A DNA stretch of 64,000 nucleotides from [Pseudomonas] carboxydohydrogena (GTDB lineage: Bacteria; Pseudomonadota; Alphaproteobacteria; Rhizobiales; Xanthobacteraceae), in assembly GCF_029030725.1 (NCBI RefSeq), contig NZ_CP113162.1, forward strand, positions 1,300,501-1,364,500. The letters run 5' to 3'. This document shows, in pieces, positions 9,555-18,253 of this stretch (the first letter of the stretch is position 1; each line of letters starts with the position of its first letter). The notes beneath the pieces were generated by a model. It saw only the letters and a list, made by a program, of their open reading frames with translations. It was not told the origin of the DNA and made no database searches. The translations under genes were made by a program, and so were the position numbers.

Positions 9555-11774
9555 TTACGCCGTCAGCAAATCCTCGATCATGACCGGCAATTTGCGGACC
9601 CGTACCCCGGTGGCGTGATGGACGGCGTTGGTGATCGCCGCCGCGATGCCCGCCAGCCCGATTTCACCGAGGCCGCGCGCGCCAAGCTCGTTGAAGATCG
9701 TATCGGGATGCTCGACGAACGACACATCCATGCGCGGCGCATCGGCATGCGTCGCCATGACGTAATCGGCGAAATTGCTGTTGATCGCCGCTCCATTTTG
9801 CGGGTCGTAATGGGTGTGCTCGAACAAGGCCATGCCGACGCCCATGATGACCGCGCCCTCGATCTGGTTGGCGGCCATCTTGCGGTTGATGACACGCCCG
9901 CCGTCGATGACGGTGACGACGCGCTCGACCTTCAGTCGCGCGAGCTCCGGCTGCCAGCTCACCTCGGCGAATTGCGCCCCGAAGGAATGCAGGGAGTACT
10001 TCTTCTTCAGCGGATCGTTGAAGCCACCTTCGCTCTTGCCGTGCCCCTTGACCGATGCCTTGCCGGCCATTTCCAGCACGCTTGCGAACGGCAATCCGCC
10101 ACCATCGGTTGAGCCGACCGTGGTGTTGGCAGCAACCACCTTGCCGTCCTTGAAGGTCAGATCGCGCGGCTTGTGGCTGGCGAATGGCGAGTTCGGCGTT
10201 TTCACCGCGAGGTCGATAACGGCTTGCTGCGCCTCGCGCACGGCCTGAAGCATCGCGGGAATAACGGAAGCGGTCGCCGCCGAGCCGCCGGAGAACGGGC
10301 CGGGCGGCAGGTCGGTGTCGCCGAGCACGACCTCGATCCTGTCGGTGGGCACGCCCGCCTCGGCGGAGACGATCTGCGCCGCCGCCGTGTAAGTGCCGGT
10401 GCCGATGTCCTGCGTCGCGCAGGTCACGCGCACGGTGCCGTCCGATTTCAGTTCGACGGCGGCTTGCGTCGGCATGCGCAGCGCGATCCACGAGGCGCCC
10501 GCGACGCCCCAGCCGAGGATTTTTCCATCCTTGCTCATCGAGCCGATGCCGGGCGTGCGCTTGCTCCAGCCGAATTTGTCCGCTCCGGTTTGCAGGCATT
10601 CGACCATGTGGCGTGACGAGAACGGCAGGCCGCTGCTCTCATCCACCTTCGGCTCGTTCATGATGCGGAACTGAACCGGATCGATCTTCAGCTTGACTGC
10701 GAGTTCGTCGATAGCGGATTCCAGCGCGAACAGGCCCGGCACCGCGCCGGGGCCGCGCATCGAAGTCGGCGTGCCGACATTGCGTCTGGCGAGCGAGGAC
10801 CGCACCAGCAGGTTGGGCGTGGAATAGAGGAACGGCGTCGCCTCGCCGCAATTCTCCGCATAGTCGTCCGATAGCGAGGTGTGGTTGATGGAGTCGTGGC
10901 TGAGGCAGACGAGCTTGCCCTCCGCCGTCGCGCCGAGCCTGATGCGCTGCTGCGTCAGCGGCCTGTGGCCTGCGGATTCGAAATTCATCTTCCGGGTGAG
11001 GACGAGCTTGATCGGCTTTTTGAGCTTTTTCGCTGCGGCGGCGGCAATGAAGCTGTGCGCCCAAGGCCACAGCTTGCTGCCGAAGCCCGAGCCGATGAAC
11101 CGTGCGACGACGCGAATATTGTCGGCTGGCTCGCCCAGCACGGCGGCTGCGACCTGCCGGTGATTCACGACCGCCTGACTCGGCTCGTAAAGCGTGAACA
11201 CGCCATTCTCATAGGTCACGACCGAAGCATGCAGTTCGATGACGGAGTGAGTCTCGGTCGGCGTGACGTAGGTCTCATCGACCTTGACCGGCGCTTCCGC
11301 GAACGCCTTCTCCACGTCGCCGCGCTGGCTCTCCGTGGACCATTTCGCAGACTCCAGTTCATCCTTCACGTTGAAGGGTCTGGCGTCGTATGTGACCTTC
11401 ACCGCATCCGCCGCAGCGGTGGCCTGCTCGAATGTGTCGGCGATGACGGCGGCGACGTACTGGCCATAATAGCGCACTTCATTGTCGGCGAACGGCGGCC
11501 GCTTCTCGTCGATCATGCCTTTCTTGTTTGGCGGGTTGAGCTTGCCGATGTTGCCCGAATGCAGCACGAGCCGCACGCCCGGCATCTTTTCGGCAGCCGA
11601 CGGGTCGAGAGTCTTGATCGTGCCGGCCGCGACGGTGGCACGGACCGGAACGGCATAGAGCATGCCGTCGAAATGATGGTCGGAGGTGTAGATGGCTGTG
11701 CCGGTGACTTTCTTCGGCCCGTCCACGCGATTGAGCGGGGAGCCGATCACCTTGCCGGGGTCCACGTAATTCAT
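9555..11774 (-). CDS. paoC: Periplasmic aldehyde oxidoreductase, molybdenum cofactor subunit
   Basis: The 739-residue large subunit of a xanthine-oxidase-family enzyme, closest to the PaoC/YagR type. It carries the molybdenum cofactor and oxidises the aldehyde substrate. The catalytic base is probably Glu704 in GARGLGE near the C-terminus. GPGAVPG and GGSAATAS-type glycine-rich loops for cofactor binding are present. It has no export signal of its own and would be carried across by the Tat signal of the iron-sulfur subunit, as known for E. coli PaoABC. It is the last gene of a three-gene operon, with 20 bases between it and the FAD subunit. Substrate range (aromatic or other aldehydes) is inferred from the family only. 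Confidence 0.92.
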   Translation of the reverse strand: MNYVDPGKVIGSPLNRVDGPKKVTGTAIYTSDHHFDGMLYAVPVRATVAAGTIKTLDPSAAEKMPGVRLVLHSGNIGKLNPPNKKGMIDEKRPPFADNEVRYYGQYVAAVIADTFEQATAAADAVKVTYDARPFNVKDELESAKWSTESQRGDVEKAFAEAPVKVDETYVTPTETHSVIELHASVVTYENGVFTLYEPSQAVVNHRQVAAAVLGEPADNIRVVARFIGSGFGSKLWPWAHSFIAAAAAKKLKKPIKLVLTRKMNFESAGHRPLTQQRIRLGATAEGKLVCLSHDSINHTSLSDDYAENCGEATPFLYSTPNLLVRSSLARRNVGTPTSMRGPGAVPGLFALESAIDELAVKLKIDPVQFRIMNEPKVDESSGLPFSSRHMVECLQTGADKFGWSKRTPGIGSMSKDGKILGWGVAGASWIALRMPTQAAVELKSDGTVRVTCATQDIGTGTYTAAAQIVSAEAGVPTDRIEVVLGDTDLPPGPFSGGSAATASVIPAMLQAVREAQQAVIDLAVKTPNSPFASHKPRDLTFKDGKVVAANTTVGSTDGGGLPFASVLEMAGKASVKGHGKSEGGFNDPLKKKYSLHSFGAQFAEVSWQPELARLKVERVVTVIDGGRVINRKMAANQIEGAVIMGVGMALFEHTHYDPQNGAAINSNFADYVMATHADAPRMDVSFVEHPDTIFNELGARGLGEIGLAGIAAAITNAVHHATGVRVRKLPVMIEDLLTA

Positions 11775-11794
11775 GGTGCAATCTCGCTATTGGT

Positions 11795-12799
11795 TCAGGC
11801 CAGCTTTGCTGCGGCGTCGAGAGTGTGAACGAGGCATCGCTTTGCCAGTTCGACCTTGAAGCCGTTCTGGCTTTGCGGTTTCGCGTCTTTCAGGAACGCA
11901 TCGGCGGCGGCACGAAACGCCTCCTTGTCCGGCGCTTTGCCGATGAGTGTTTTCTCCGCGTCCGCGTTACGCCATGGCCGGGTGCCGACGCCGCCCATCG
12001 CGAATTGCGCGGTCTCGATCCTGCCGTTCGCGACCGTCATGACCACGGCGGCGGAGGTGAGGGCGAATTCATAGGACACGCGGTCGCGCAGCTTCAGGTA
12101 GAGCGAGCGCGATCCGCTCAGTGGCGCGGGCAGGGTGACATGAGTGATGAGGTCGCCGGGCTGCATCACGGTTTCCTTGCTCGGCGTGTTGCCGGGCAGC
12201 AGGAAGAAATCAGCGATTGGCACATCGCGTTCGCCCTTCGCGCCGCGAATGTGGATAACGGCGTCGAGCGCCATCAGCGCGACATTCATGTCGGAGGGAT
12301 TACTGGCGATGCACTGGTCGCTGGTGCCGAGGATCGCGAGCGTGCGGTTGAAGCCGTTGATCGCTGCGCAGCCCGATCCGGGATCGCGTTTGTTGCAAGC
12401 CATGTGCTCGTCGCGAAAATAGACGCATCGCGTCCGTTGCAGGAGGTTGCCCGCCGTCGTCGCCATGTTGCGCAGCTGCGCGGACGCACCGGACAAGAGA
12501 GCCTGCGACAGAACGGGATAGTTACGCACCACGCGCTCGTCATGCGCGAGGTCGGCGTTGCGGACGGTCGCGCCTATTTTTAAGCCGCCGTCATCGGAAG
12601 CTTCGATCTTGTCCAGCGGCAGGTGGTTAATGTCGATCACCTGCTGCGGCGTTTCGACATTCAGCTTCATCAGGTCGATGAGCGTGGTGCCGCCCGCCAG
12701 AAAGCGGATGTCCGCGCCTTGCTGGGCGGTCCGCGCGGAGGAGGCGGCCTTGATCGCGGCATCCACATCGTCGGCGCGGCGAAGTTGGAATTGATGCAT
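11795..12799 (-). CDS. paoB: Periplasmic aldehyde oxidoreductase, FAD and 4Fe-4S subunit
   Basis: The 334-residue FAD-binding subunit of the xanthine-oxidase family (PaoB/YagS-like). FLAGGTTLIDLMK (residues about 33-45) and TTAGNLLQRTRC are the FAD-binding elements. An inserted cysteine segment with Cys125, Cys135, Cys144 and Cys163 matches the arrangement that binds an extra 4Fe-4S cluster in E. coli PaoB, a feature absent from ordinary xanthine dehydrogenases. Electrons would pass from the 2Fe-2S centres of PaoA to this flavin. It lies 11 bases from the PaoA stop, which supports a single transcript. Confidence 0.93.
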   Translation of the reverse strand: MHQFQLRRADDVDAAIKAASSARTAQQGADIRFLAGGTTLIDLMKLNVETPQQVIDINHLPLDKIEASDDGGLKIGATVRNADLAHDERVVRNYPVLSQALLSGASAQLRNMATTAGNLLQRTRCVYFRDEHMACNKRDPGSGCAAINGFNRTLAILGTSDQCIASNPSDMNVALMALDAVIHIRGAKGERDVPIADFFLLPGNTPSKETVMQPGDLITHVTLPAPLSGSRSLYLKLRDRVSYEFALTSAAVVMTVANGRIETAQFAMGGVGTRPWRNADAEKTLIGKAPDKEAFRAAADAFLKDAKPQSQNGFKVELAKRCLVHTLDAAAKLA

Positions 12800-12810
12800 C
12801 TGCGATCTCC

Positions 12811-13431
12811 TTACGTACCCTGCCGGACCTGCTGGATCGCCGCGACGATGTTCTGATACGCGCCGCAGCGGCAGATGTTGCCGCTCATCAGTTCGCGCAC
12901 GTCATTGTCGGACGGGCCACACGGCTCTTTCATCAGCGCCACGGCGGACATGATCTGGCCGGAGGTGCAGTAGCCGCACTGATAGCCATCGTGGTCGACG
13001 AAGGCGGCCTGCATCGGGTGCAGGTTGCCGGGCTCGCCGAGGCCCTCGATGGTGGTGACTTCGCGCCCGCCCAGCGTGGCGGCGAAGGTCAGGCACGAAT
13101 TCACGCGGCGGCCATCGACATGCACGGTGCACGCGCCGCACTGGCCGTGGTCGCAGCCTTTCTTGGTGCCGGTGAGGTGGACATGCTCGCGCAGGAAGTC
13201 GAGCAGCGTGGTGCGCGGATCGATGGTGGCCGAATAGGGCTTGCCGTTGATGGTCAGTTTCGCATCAACGGCATAGCCCGGCGAGACGGATGTCTGCGTC
13301 GGTGTCATGTCAGCCTTGCTTTGGGTTGGCCAGTTGGCAGCAGTTGCGATGCCCGCGGCACCGATGGTTTGCAGGACGGTCCTGCGATCCGGGCCTGCTT
13401 TACCCGGTTTGGATGGGTCATGATTTGTCAT
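12811..13431 (-). CDS. paoA: Periplasmic aldehyde oxidoreductase, 2Fe-2S subunit with Tat signal
   Basis: The 206-residue iron-sulfur subunit and first gene of the operon. A twin-arginine signal is plain: DRRTVLQ with Arg16-Arg17, then a hydrophobic stretch to about residue 35, so the whole complex is predicted to be folded in the cytoplasm and exported by Tat. Two 2Fe-2S clusters are fully provided: the ferredoxin-like one by Cys96, Cys101, Cys104 and Cys116, and the alpha-helical one by Cys155, Cys158, Cys190 and Cys192 (CGYC...CRC). No XdhC/PaoD-type maturation factor is encoded next to the three genes. Confidence 0.94.
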   Translation of the reverse strand: MTNHDPSKPGKAGPDRRTVLQTIGAAGIATAANWPTQSKADMTPTQTSVSPGYAVDAKLTINGKPYSATIDPRTTLLDFLREHVHLTGTKKGCDHGQCGACTVHVDGRRVNSCLTFAATLGGREVTTIEGLGEPGNLHPMQAAFVDHDGYQCGYCTSGQIMSAVALMKEPCGPSDNDVRELMSGNICRCGAYQNIVAAIQQVRQGT

Positions 13432-13599
13432 GCATCCCTCGATGCTCGTGACTCACACTTTCAAAACCCCGCCGGGTTCGAATTTGTCTAACTCCAAACA
13501 ATAGCGCGGGTTGCGGCCGGTTCCATGACCGGATCGCCAAATGCCTCACACAAAAAAGTGTCGCGAAAACATAAGCGGTTGCGGTGTCCGCCAGCGAAG

Positions 13600-13941
13600 T
13601 CATTCGGGCATGTCATTGACGCCGCGCCAGCGTGCGTAACGCCAGGGCAGATACCAGCGCGCATTCAGCGGTTTCTGCTTCGGCACGAAGTCGAGGCCCG
13701 CCGTGCCCCATGGCTGGCAGCGCAGCAACCGCGCCAGCGTCATCCAGCCGCCCGCCCACAATCCGAACCGGCCAATGGCTTCGTCGCCATAGGCCGAGCA
13801 GGTCGGAACATGGCGGCAGTTGAATCCGATCAGCGGCGATAGGGTGGAGCGATACAGCCAGATCATGCCGCGTCCGGCGTTGCGCGGCGCGTTCTTCGCC
13901 ATGTCGCAGGCACGGCAGCCGCAGGACAATTTGAAAGCCAT
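13600..13941 (-). CDS. yidD: Membrane protein insertion efficiency factor YidD
   Basis: A 113-residue YidD-family protein. The conserved core IWLYRSTLSPLIGFNCRHVPTCSAY (residues about 27-51, split here for reading) shows the RHxPTCSxY signature of the family. YidD is thought to assist YidC in placing membrane proteins. The N-terminal extension carries three cysteines (Cys7, Cys9, Cys12), a feature I recall from rhizobial versions. Unlike in most bacteria it is not beside rpmH, rnpA and yidC here. An alternative start at 13863 would give only the core. Confidence 0.9.
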   Translation of the reverse strand: MAFKLSCGCRACDMAKNAPRNAGRGMIWLYRSTLSPLIGFNCRHVPTCSAYGDEAIGRFGLWAGGWMTLARLLRCQPWGTAGLDFVPKQKPLNARWYLPWRYARWRGVNDMPE

Positions 13942-14161
13942 GAGCCTGATCTGGGTATGCGTTGGTTCCGGTTCCAGGAACTATACTGGTTTTTTCGCCA
14001 CACTTTCACAGCATCGCGCCGGTTTGAATGCATCGCGCCGAATGTTTCATGGACGCTACGGCGCGGCGCCGTTACGCTTTTCATAATGATCGTGTGACAG
14101 GATTCGTGTCGCGCCTAATGCCATGTCCGAGGGACGTGGAAGGGATTGAAGGTCTGCTCTC

Positions 14162-15109
14162 GTGGGGTCGCTCTCATCCGGCGGCTGGGTGCGGGTTTGC
14201 GCCGCAGCTCTCCTGATTGCGCTGGTCGGCCTCGCCGCGCGCGAAGAGACCGCACATGCCTCCGGTGCCGCTCAACCAGCTTCACCCGCTCACGCCGCGG
14301 ACGCGGCCCATGTGGCGGAGACCGTGGAGCCGCGCCGTCAGCCGATGACGTTCGTGTGGCACCCCGCGCCGAAAGGCCGGTGCGCGCCGGATTGTCGCGA
14401 CTGGATCGAGGCGGTCGGCGTCATCACCAGCGACACGCCCGCATTGTTCGAGAAGACCGCCACCGGCCATGATTTGTCGTCCGCGACCGTGGTGCTGAAT
14501 TCCAGCGGCGGCTCGGTGCTTGATGCGCTGGCGCTCGGCCGGGTGTGGCGCAAGGCGGGCATCTTCACCACCGTCGGTCGGGTGATCGAGACGGATGGAT
14601 TGAACGGCAAGGTTCGCGCGATCCAGCCGGATGCCTATTGCGAATCGATGTGCGTGTTCCTGTTGCTGGCGGGGAATACTCGCACCGTGCCACCGGAGGC
14701 GCATGTGCGCGTCCACCAGATCTGGATGGGCGACCGCGCCAACGACGCGAAGGCCGCGACCTACACCGCGCAGGATCTGATGATCGTCGAGCGCGATGTC
14801 GGCCGCCTTGCGAAATACACCTTCGACATGGGCGGCACCGGCGATCTGCTGACGCTGGCCTTGAGCGTGCCGCCGTGGGAGCCGCTGCATGAATTGTCGC
14901 GGGCCGAATTGCGGCTGGGCAACCTTGTGACCGACGAACCGGTGGTAGCCGACGCGCCGAAGCTCGAGCTGCCGCACACGGTGACTGTGGGCAAGCCTGT
15001 CGTGACCAAGCCTATTCAGGATCGCGTGGCGACCGTTCCGGCAGCGATGGCGCCGACCAAGACGGCGGAAGCCCTGCCGCCGACCGGCGGAGCCGCGGCC
15101 GGGCAATAA
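14162..15109 (+). CDS. Exported ClpP-fold-like protein of unknown function
   Basis: A 315-residue protein with a GTG start. It has a signal peptide (hydrophobic residues about 10-26, cleavage probably near AHASG at 31-35), so it is periplasmic. The middle resembles periplasmic ClpP/crotonase-fold proteins: LNSSGGSV (112-119) fits the glycine-rich oxyanion strand, Ser162 in YCESMCVFLLLAG fits the nucleophile position, and His185 in HVRVHQIW follows at a suitable distance. Catalysis is inferred, not shown. Four cysteines (Cys74, Cys78, Cys160, Cys164) could form disulphides after export. The C-terminal 60 residues are proline/alanine-rich. The neighbouring genes give no hint of a role. Confidence 0.8.
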   Translation: MGSLSSGGWVRVCAAALLIALVGLAAREETAHASGAAQPASPAHAADAAHVAETVEPRRQPMTFVWHPAPKGRCAPDCRDWIEAVGVITSDTPALFEKTATGHDLSSATVVLNSSGGSVLDALALGRVWRKAGIFTTVGRVIETDGLNGKVRAIQPDAYCESMCVFLLLAGNTRTVPPEAHVRVHQIWMGDRANDAKAATYTAQDLMIVERDVGRLAKYTFDMGGTGDLLTLALSVPPWEPLHELSRAELRLGNLVTDEPVVADAPKLELPHTVTVGKPVVTKPIQDRVATVPAAMAPTKTAEALPPTGGAAAGQ

Positions 15110-15126
15110 TGCGGGCGGCAGTCGGA

Positions 15127-15600
15127 CTATTCGGCGGGAGCCGTGTCGGCGTCGAGCGCGCCTGACGCCTTCTCTTTATTCTCGATCTGGTCGATGGCAT
15201 CGACCACGGCGTCGAACGTCAGCAGCGTCGAGGCATGGCGGGCCTTGTAGTCCCGCACCGGCTCCAGCACCGCGATGTCGGCCCATTTGCCGTCGGGCGG
15301 CGAGCCGTTGTCTTTGAGCATCTTCGTCACGGTGTCGCGCAACTGGCGCAACTCGTCGGCGTTCGAGCCGATGATGTGGCGCGCCATGATCGAGGAGGAG
15401 GCCTGACCCAGCGCGCAGGCTTTCACGTCATGGCCGAAATCGGTGACGACGCCGTCCTTCATGGTGAGGTCGATCTTCACGGTGGAGCCGCACAGCTTGG
15501 AATGCGCCGTCGCCGAGGCGTCGGGATGGGGAAGGCGGCCCAGGCGCGGGATATTGCCGGCCAGTTCGATGATTTTCTTGTTGTAGATGTCGCTAATCAT
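15127..15600 (-). CDS. Iron-sulfur cluster assembly scaffold, NifU/SufU-like
   Basis: A 157-residue protein of the IscU/NifU N-terminal/SufU superfamily. The start MISDIYNKKIIELAG at 15600 matches the family; a TTG or ATG start further upstream would add an unconserved tail. Two cluster-ligand positions, Cys37 (KLCGST) and Cys62 (KACALGQAS), are present. The third expected cysteine is alanine (Ala123 in KARHASTLL), so it may bind zinc or a cluster in another way, or be a divergent scaffold. It is divergent from folE with a 254-base shared upstream region. No suf or isc genes lie nearby. Confidence 0.85.
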   Translation of the reverse strand: MISDIYNKKIIELAGNIPRLGRLPHPDASATAHSKLCGSTVKIDLTMKDGVVTDFGHDVKACALGQASSSIMARHIIGSNADELRQLRDTVTKMLKDNGSPPDGKWADIAVLEPVRDYKARHASTLLTFDAVVDAIDQIENKEKASGALDADTAPAE

Positions 15601-15647
15601 AAGATGCCCAAGGGACCGGAAGGGCTCTAAAGGGGTCAAGGTGACCC

Positions 15648-15677
15648 TTGGCTCGCGGTCCTGCGATCCTATATAAT
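15648..15677 (+). promoter_or_regulatory. Possible sigma-70-type promoter for folE
   Basis: TTGGCT (15648-15653) and TATAAT (15672-15677) are separated by 18 bases and point toward folE, leaving a leader of about 170 bases. The -10 is a perfect match, rare in this GC-rich sequence; the -35 is moderate. Confidence 0.45.
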
Positions 15678-15854
15678 GGCTCGTTCGCAGGAATAAACCT
15701 GTCGAATGGACCGGCTGCCCCCGAAACCCGCGTTTTGGTGTTCGGCAGCCTTAAAAACCCACGCAAGGCGTCCGATGGCCCCGCAGGGCCTCTGGCGACC
15801 CGGTGACACTCCGGCCCCGTCTTTGGCAATGAAGGGCCGGTCGAACGGAGAGCC

Positions 15855-16541
15855 ATGATGGATGCTGTCATCAAGCCGCTGCGCAGCAAGCTCGACAAGA
15901 CCGAAGTCCCTGCCTCGGAGATCGAGGAGGCGGCGGTCAAGCCGGATCAGTCGCGCCCGTCGCGCGATGAGGCCGAACAGGCGGTCAAGACGCTGCTGGC
16001 CTATATCGGCGAGAATCCCTCGCGCGAGGGACTGCTGGATACGCCGCGCCGGATGGTCGAAGCCTATGACGAACTGTTTCAGGGCTACCACCAGTGCCCG
16101 GCCGAGGTGCTGAACCGTACCTTCGGCGAGACGGCGGGCTATGACGATTTCGTCCTGATCCGCGACATCGAATTCCATTCGCATTGCGAGCATCATGTCA
16201 TGCCGTTCTACGGCAAGGCGCATATCGCCTATACGCCGGTCGACCGCGTGGTGGGGCTGTCGAAGATCGCGCGCCTCGTCGATGCGTTCGCGCATCGCTT
16301 GCAGACGCAGGAGCATCTCACCGCGCAGATCGCCGCGGCGCTCGACAAGGTGTTGCAGCCGCGCGGCGTCGCGGTGCTGCTCGAGGCCGAGCACACCTGC
16401 ATGTCGGTGCGCGGCATCGCCAAGCACGGGGCGAAGACGGTGACTTCGCGTTTCACTGGAATGTTCTATGACAATCCGGATGAACAGAACCGTTTTCTGC
16501 ATATGGTGCGGGGCATTAGCGCGCCATTTTCAGGCGCTTGA
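15855..16541 (+). CDS. folE: GTP cyclohydrolase I
   Basis: A 228-residue type I enzyme that converts GTP to 7,8-dihydroneopterin triphosphate, the first step of folate synthesis. The core motifs are [11 protein letters not shown], the zinc/active-site HCEHH in [26 protein letters not shown], and the second zinc cysteine in [11 protein letters not shown]. The first 45 residues are an unconserved extension. There are two adjacent ATG codons at 15855 and 15858. hisI follows after 33 bases on the same strand, so the two are probably co-transcribed; both enzymes open purine-type rings at a zinc centre. Confidence 0.97.
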   Translation: MMDAVIKPLRSKLDKTEVPASEIEEAAVKPDQSRPSRDEAEQAVKTLLAYIGENPSREGLLDTPRRMVEAYDELFQGYHQCPAEVLNRTFGETAGYDDFVLIRDIEFHSHCEHHVMPFYGKAHIAYTPVDRVVGLSKIARLVDAFAHRLQTQEHLTAQIAAALDKVLQPRGVAVLLEAEHTCMSVRGIAKHGAKTVTSRFTGMFYDNPDEQNRFLHMVRGISAPFSGA

Positions 16542-16574
16542 AGTTTCAGCCGAACCTTGGAATGTTGACCGCAA

Positions 16575-17003
16575 GTGACGACGCAATCAGGCCACAACGC
16601 AGAACTTGAGGAAGGCTTGTCGTTCGCGCCGCGCTTCGACGCGGCCGGCCTCGTGACCTGCGTTGCGACCGATGCGCAAAGCGGTGACGTGCTGATGGTC
16701 GCCCACATGAACGACGAGGCGCTGCGCCGGACGATCGAGACCGGCGACGCTTGGTACTACAGCCGTTCACGTAAGAAGCTGTGGCGCAAAGGCGAGACCT
16801 CGGGGCATGTCCAGCGTGTCGTCGAGATGCGCACGGATTGCGATCAGGACGCGGTATGGATTCGCGTCACGCAGGCGGGCGCGGCCTGCCACACCGGCCG
16901 GCACTCCTGCTTCTATCGCGTGGTGAAGGGCGAGAACGGCGACGCGAAGCTCATATTCGCCGATGCCGACAGGGCGTTCGATCCCGGCAAGGTTTATAAG
17001 TAA
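16575..17003 (+). CDS. hisI: Phosphoribosyl-AMP cyclohydrolase
   Basis: A 142-residue single-function HisI, third step of histidine synthesis, opening the adenine ring of phosphoribosyl-AMP. The GTG start at 16575 is the only reasonable one in frame. [14 protein letters not shown] supplies the metal-binding cysteine and aspartates, and [12 protein letters not shown] is the signature zinc motif. There is no HisE domain, so phosphoribosyl-ATP pyrophosphatase must be encoded elsewhere. No other his genes are in the window. Confidence 0.96.
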   Translation: MTTQSGHNAELEEGLSFAPRFDAAGLVTCVATDAQSGDVLMVAHMNDEALRRTIETGDAWYYSRSRKKLWRKGETSGHVQRVVEMRTDCDQDAVWIRVTQAGAACHTGRHSCFYRVVKGENGDAKLIFADADRAFDPGKVYK

Positions 17004-17182
17004 AACCGCTGCCTTGTCGTCTCCGCGCGGGTGGTCCCGCCTTCGCGGGAGCGACGCCAGCGCCCGTTAACCTCCCGTTAACCATAATCGCCCAGGGTGC
17101 AGACGGGTCGGAAGGCCTTGCGCGCGTCGGGAGCCGTGCGTGTCATCGCGTTATCACAACGTGTCACCGGGGAGCGGGACAC

Positions 17183-18118
17183 ATGGCAATCGACAGCACG
17201 ACTGCATCGTCGGTCATCGATTCTGCGCGCGCGAAAATAGCGGGCGCCATCAAGCAGGCCGCGGATGCGACCGGCGCGAGCTTCGATTACCTGATTTCCA
17301 CCGCGAAGATCGAATCCAACCTCGACCCGAAGGCGCAGGCGTCCACCTCCTCGGCGCGCGGGCTTTATCAATTCATCGAACAGACCTGGCTCGCCACCGT
17401 GAAGCAGGCGGGGGCCGCGTTCGGCTACGGCAATTATGCGAATGCGATCTCGCAATCGCCGTCCGGCACCTATTCCGTCAGCGATCCGGCGACTCGCGAC
17501 CAGATCCTCAAGCTGCGCGACGATCCCGCCGCCAACGCGGCGATGGCGGGCGCGCTGACGCAGGCCAACAGCTTCAAGCTCTCAGGCGAACTCGGGCGTC
17601 GCCCGACCGATGGCGAACTTTACATGGCGCACTTCATGGGCGTCGGCGGCGCGACCAAGCTGATCTCCAGCGCGCAAAGCAATCCGGGGGCGTCCGCGCC
17701 CGCGATGTTTCCCAATGCGGCCGCCGCCAACCGCTCGATCTTCTACAACCGTGACGGCGGCGCGCGCAGCGTGTCGGAAGTCTATTCGGACATCAATGCG
17801 CGCTTTGCCCGCGCGGCGAATTCTCCGATGGCGCGCTTCGCGGTGGCCTCGGCGGGCGGCTCGTCGCCTGCGATGGACAACATGGCGTATCTGTCGAGTT
17901 TCCCGCAGGGCAGCGGCGCGTCCATGACGGCGCGGCAGATGGGGCCCACATTCCATTCGTTGTTTCAGGCAGGCGATCGTGCCGAGCCTTTATCTCTGAC
18001 GGTGCGCCAGTTGTGGGGTGCGGGCTCGCAGGCCAATGCGGAAGCGCCCGCCGCCGCCAATCCGGACCAGTCGCAGTTCAACCTGTTCAGCGATCCGAAG
18101 GGCGTGTTCGCCAGCTAA
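17183..18118 (+). CDS. Lytic transglycosylase, SLT domain
   Basis: A 311-residue protein with an SLT-type peptidoglycan transglycosylase domain (about residues 30-175). The catalytic glutamate is probably Glu44 in AKIESNLDP; SSARGLYQFIEQTW and YMAHFMG are the accompanying conserved segments. No clear signal peptide is visible, and the remaining 130 residues are alanine/serine-rich and unconserved. Such proteins in rhizobia are often linked to envelope-spanning machines such as flagella, but no such genes are nearby. A DUF2336 gene follows on the same strand after 135 bases. Confidence 0.87.
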   Translation: MAIDSTTASSVIDSARAKIAGAIKQAADATGASFDYLISTAKIESNLDPKAQASTSSARGLYQFIEQTWLATVKQAGAAFGYGNYANAISQSPSGTYSVSDPATRDQILKLRDDPAANAAMAGALTQANSFKLSGELGRRPTDGELYMAHFMGVGGATKLISSAQSNPGASAPAMFPNAAAANRSIFYNRDGGARSVSEVYSDINARFARAANSPMARFAVASAGGSSPAMDNMAYLSSFPQGSGASMTARQMGPTFHSLFQAGDRAEPLSLTVRQLWGAGSQANAEAPAAANPDQSQFNLFSDPKGVFAS

Positions 18119-18253
18119 CTGCCGAGGTTAACGAAAACTCAACGGCCGCAGCCGGTTATGGTGAACTGTTTCTTAAGTGTCATGGTTTACGCTTTCTGAC
18201 AGTGGTGCCGCAGTCGCGGCGCAGTCAGCAAAGTTGCGTAAGCCGGAACACCC

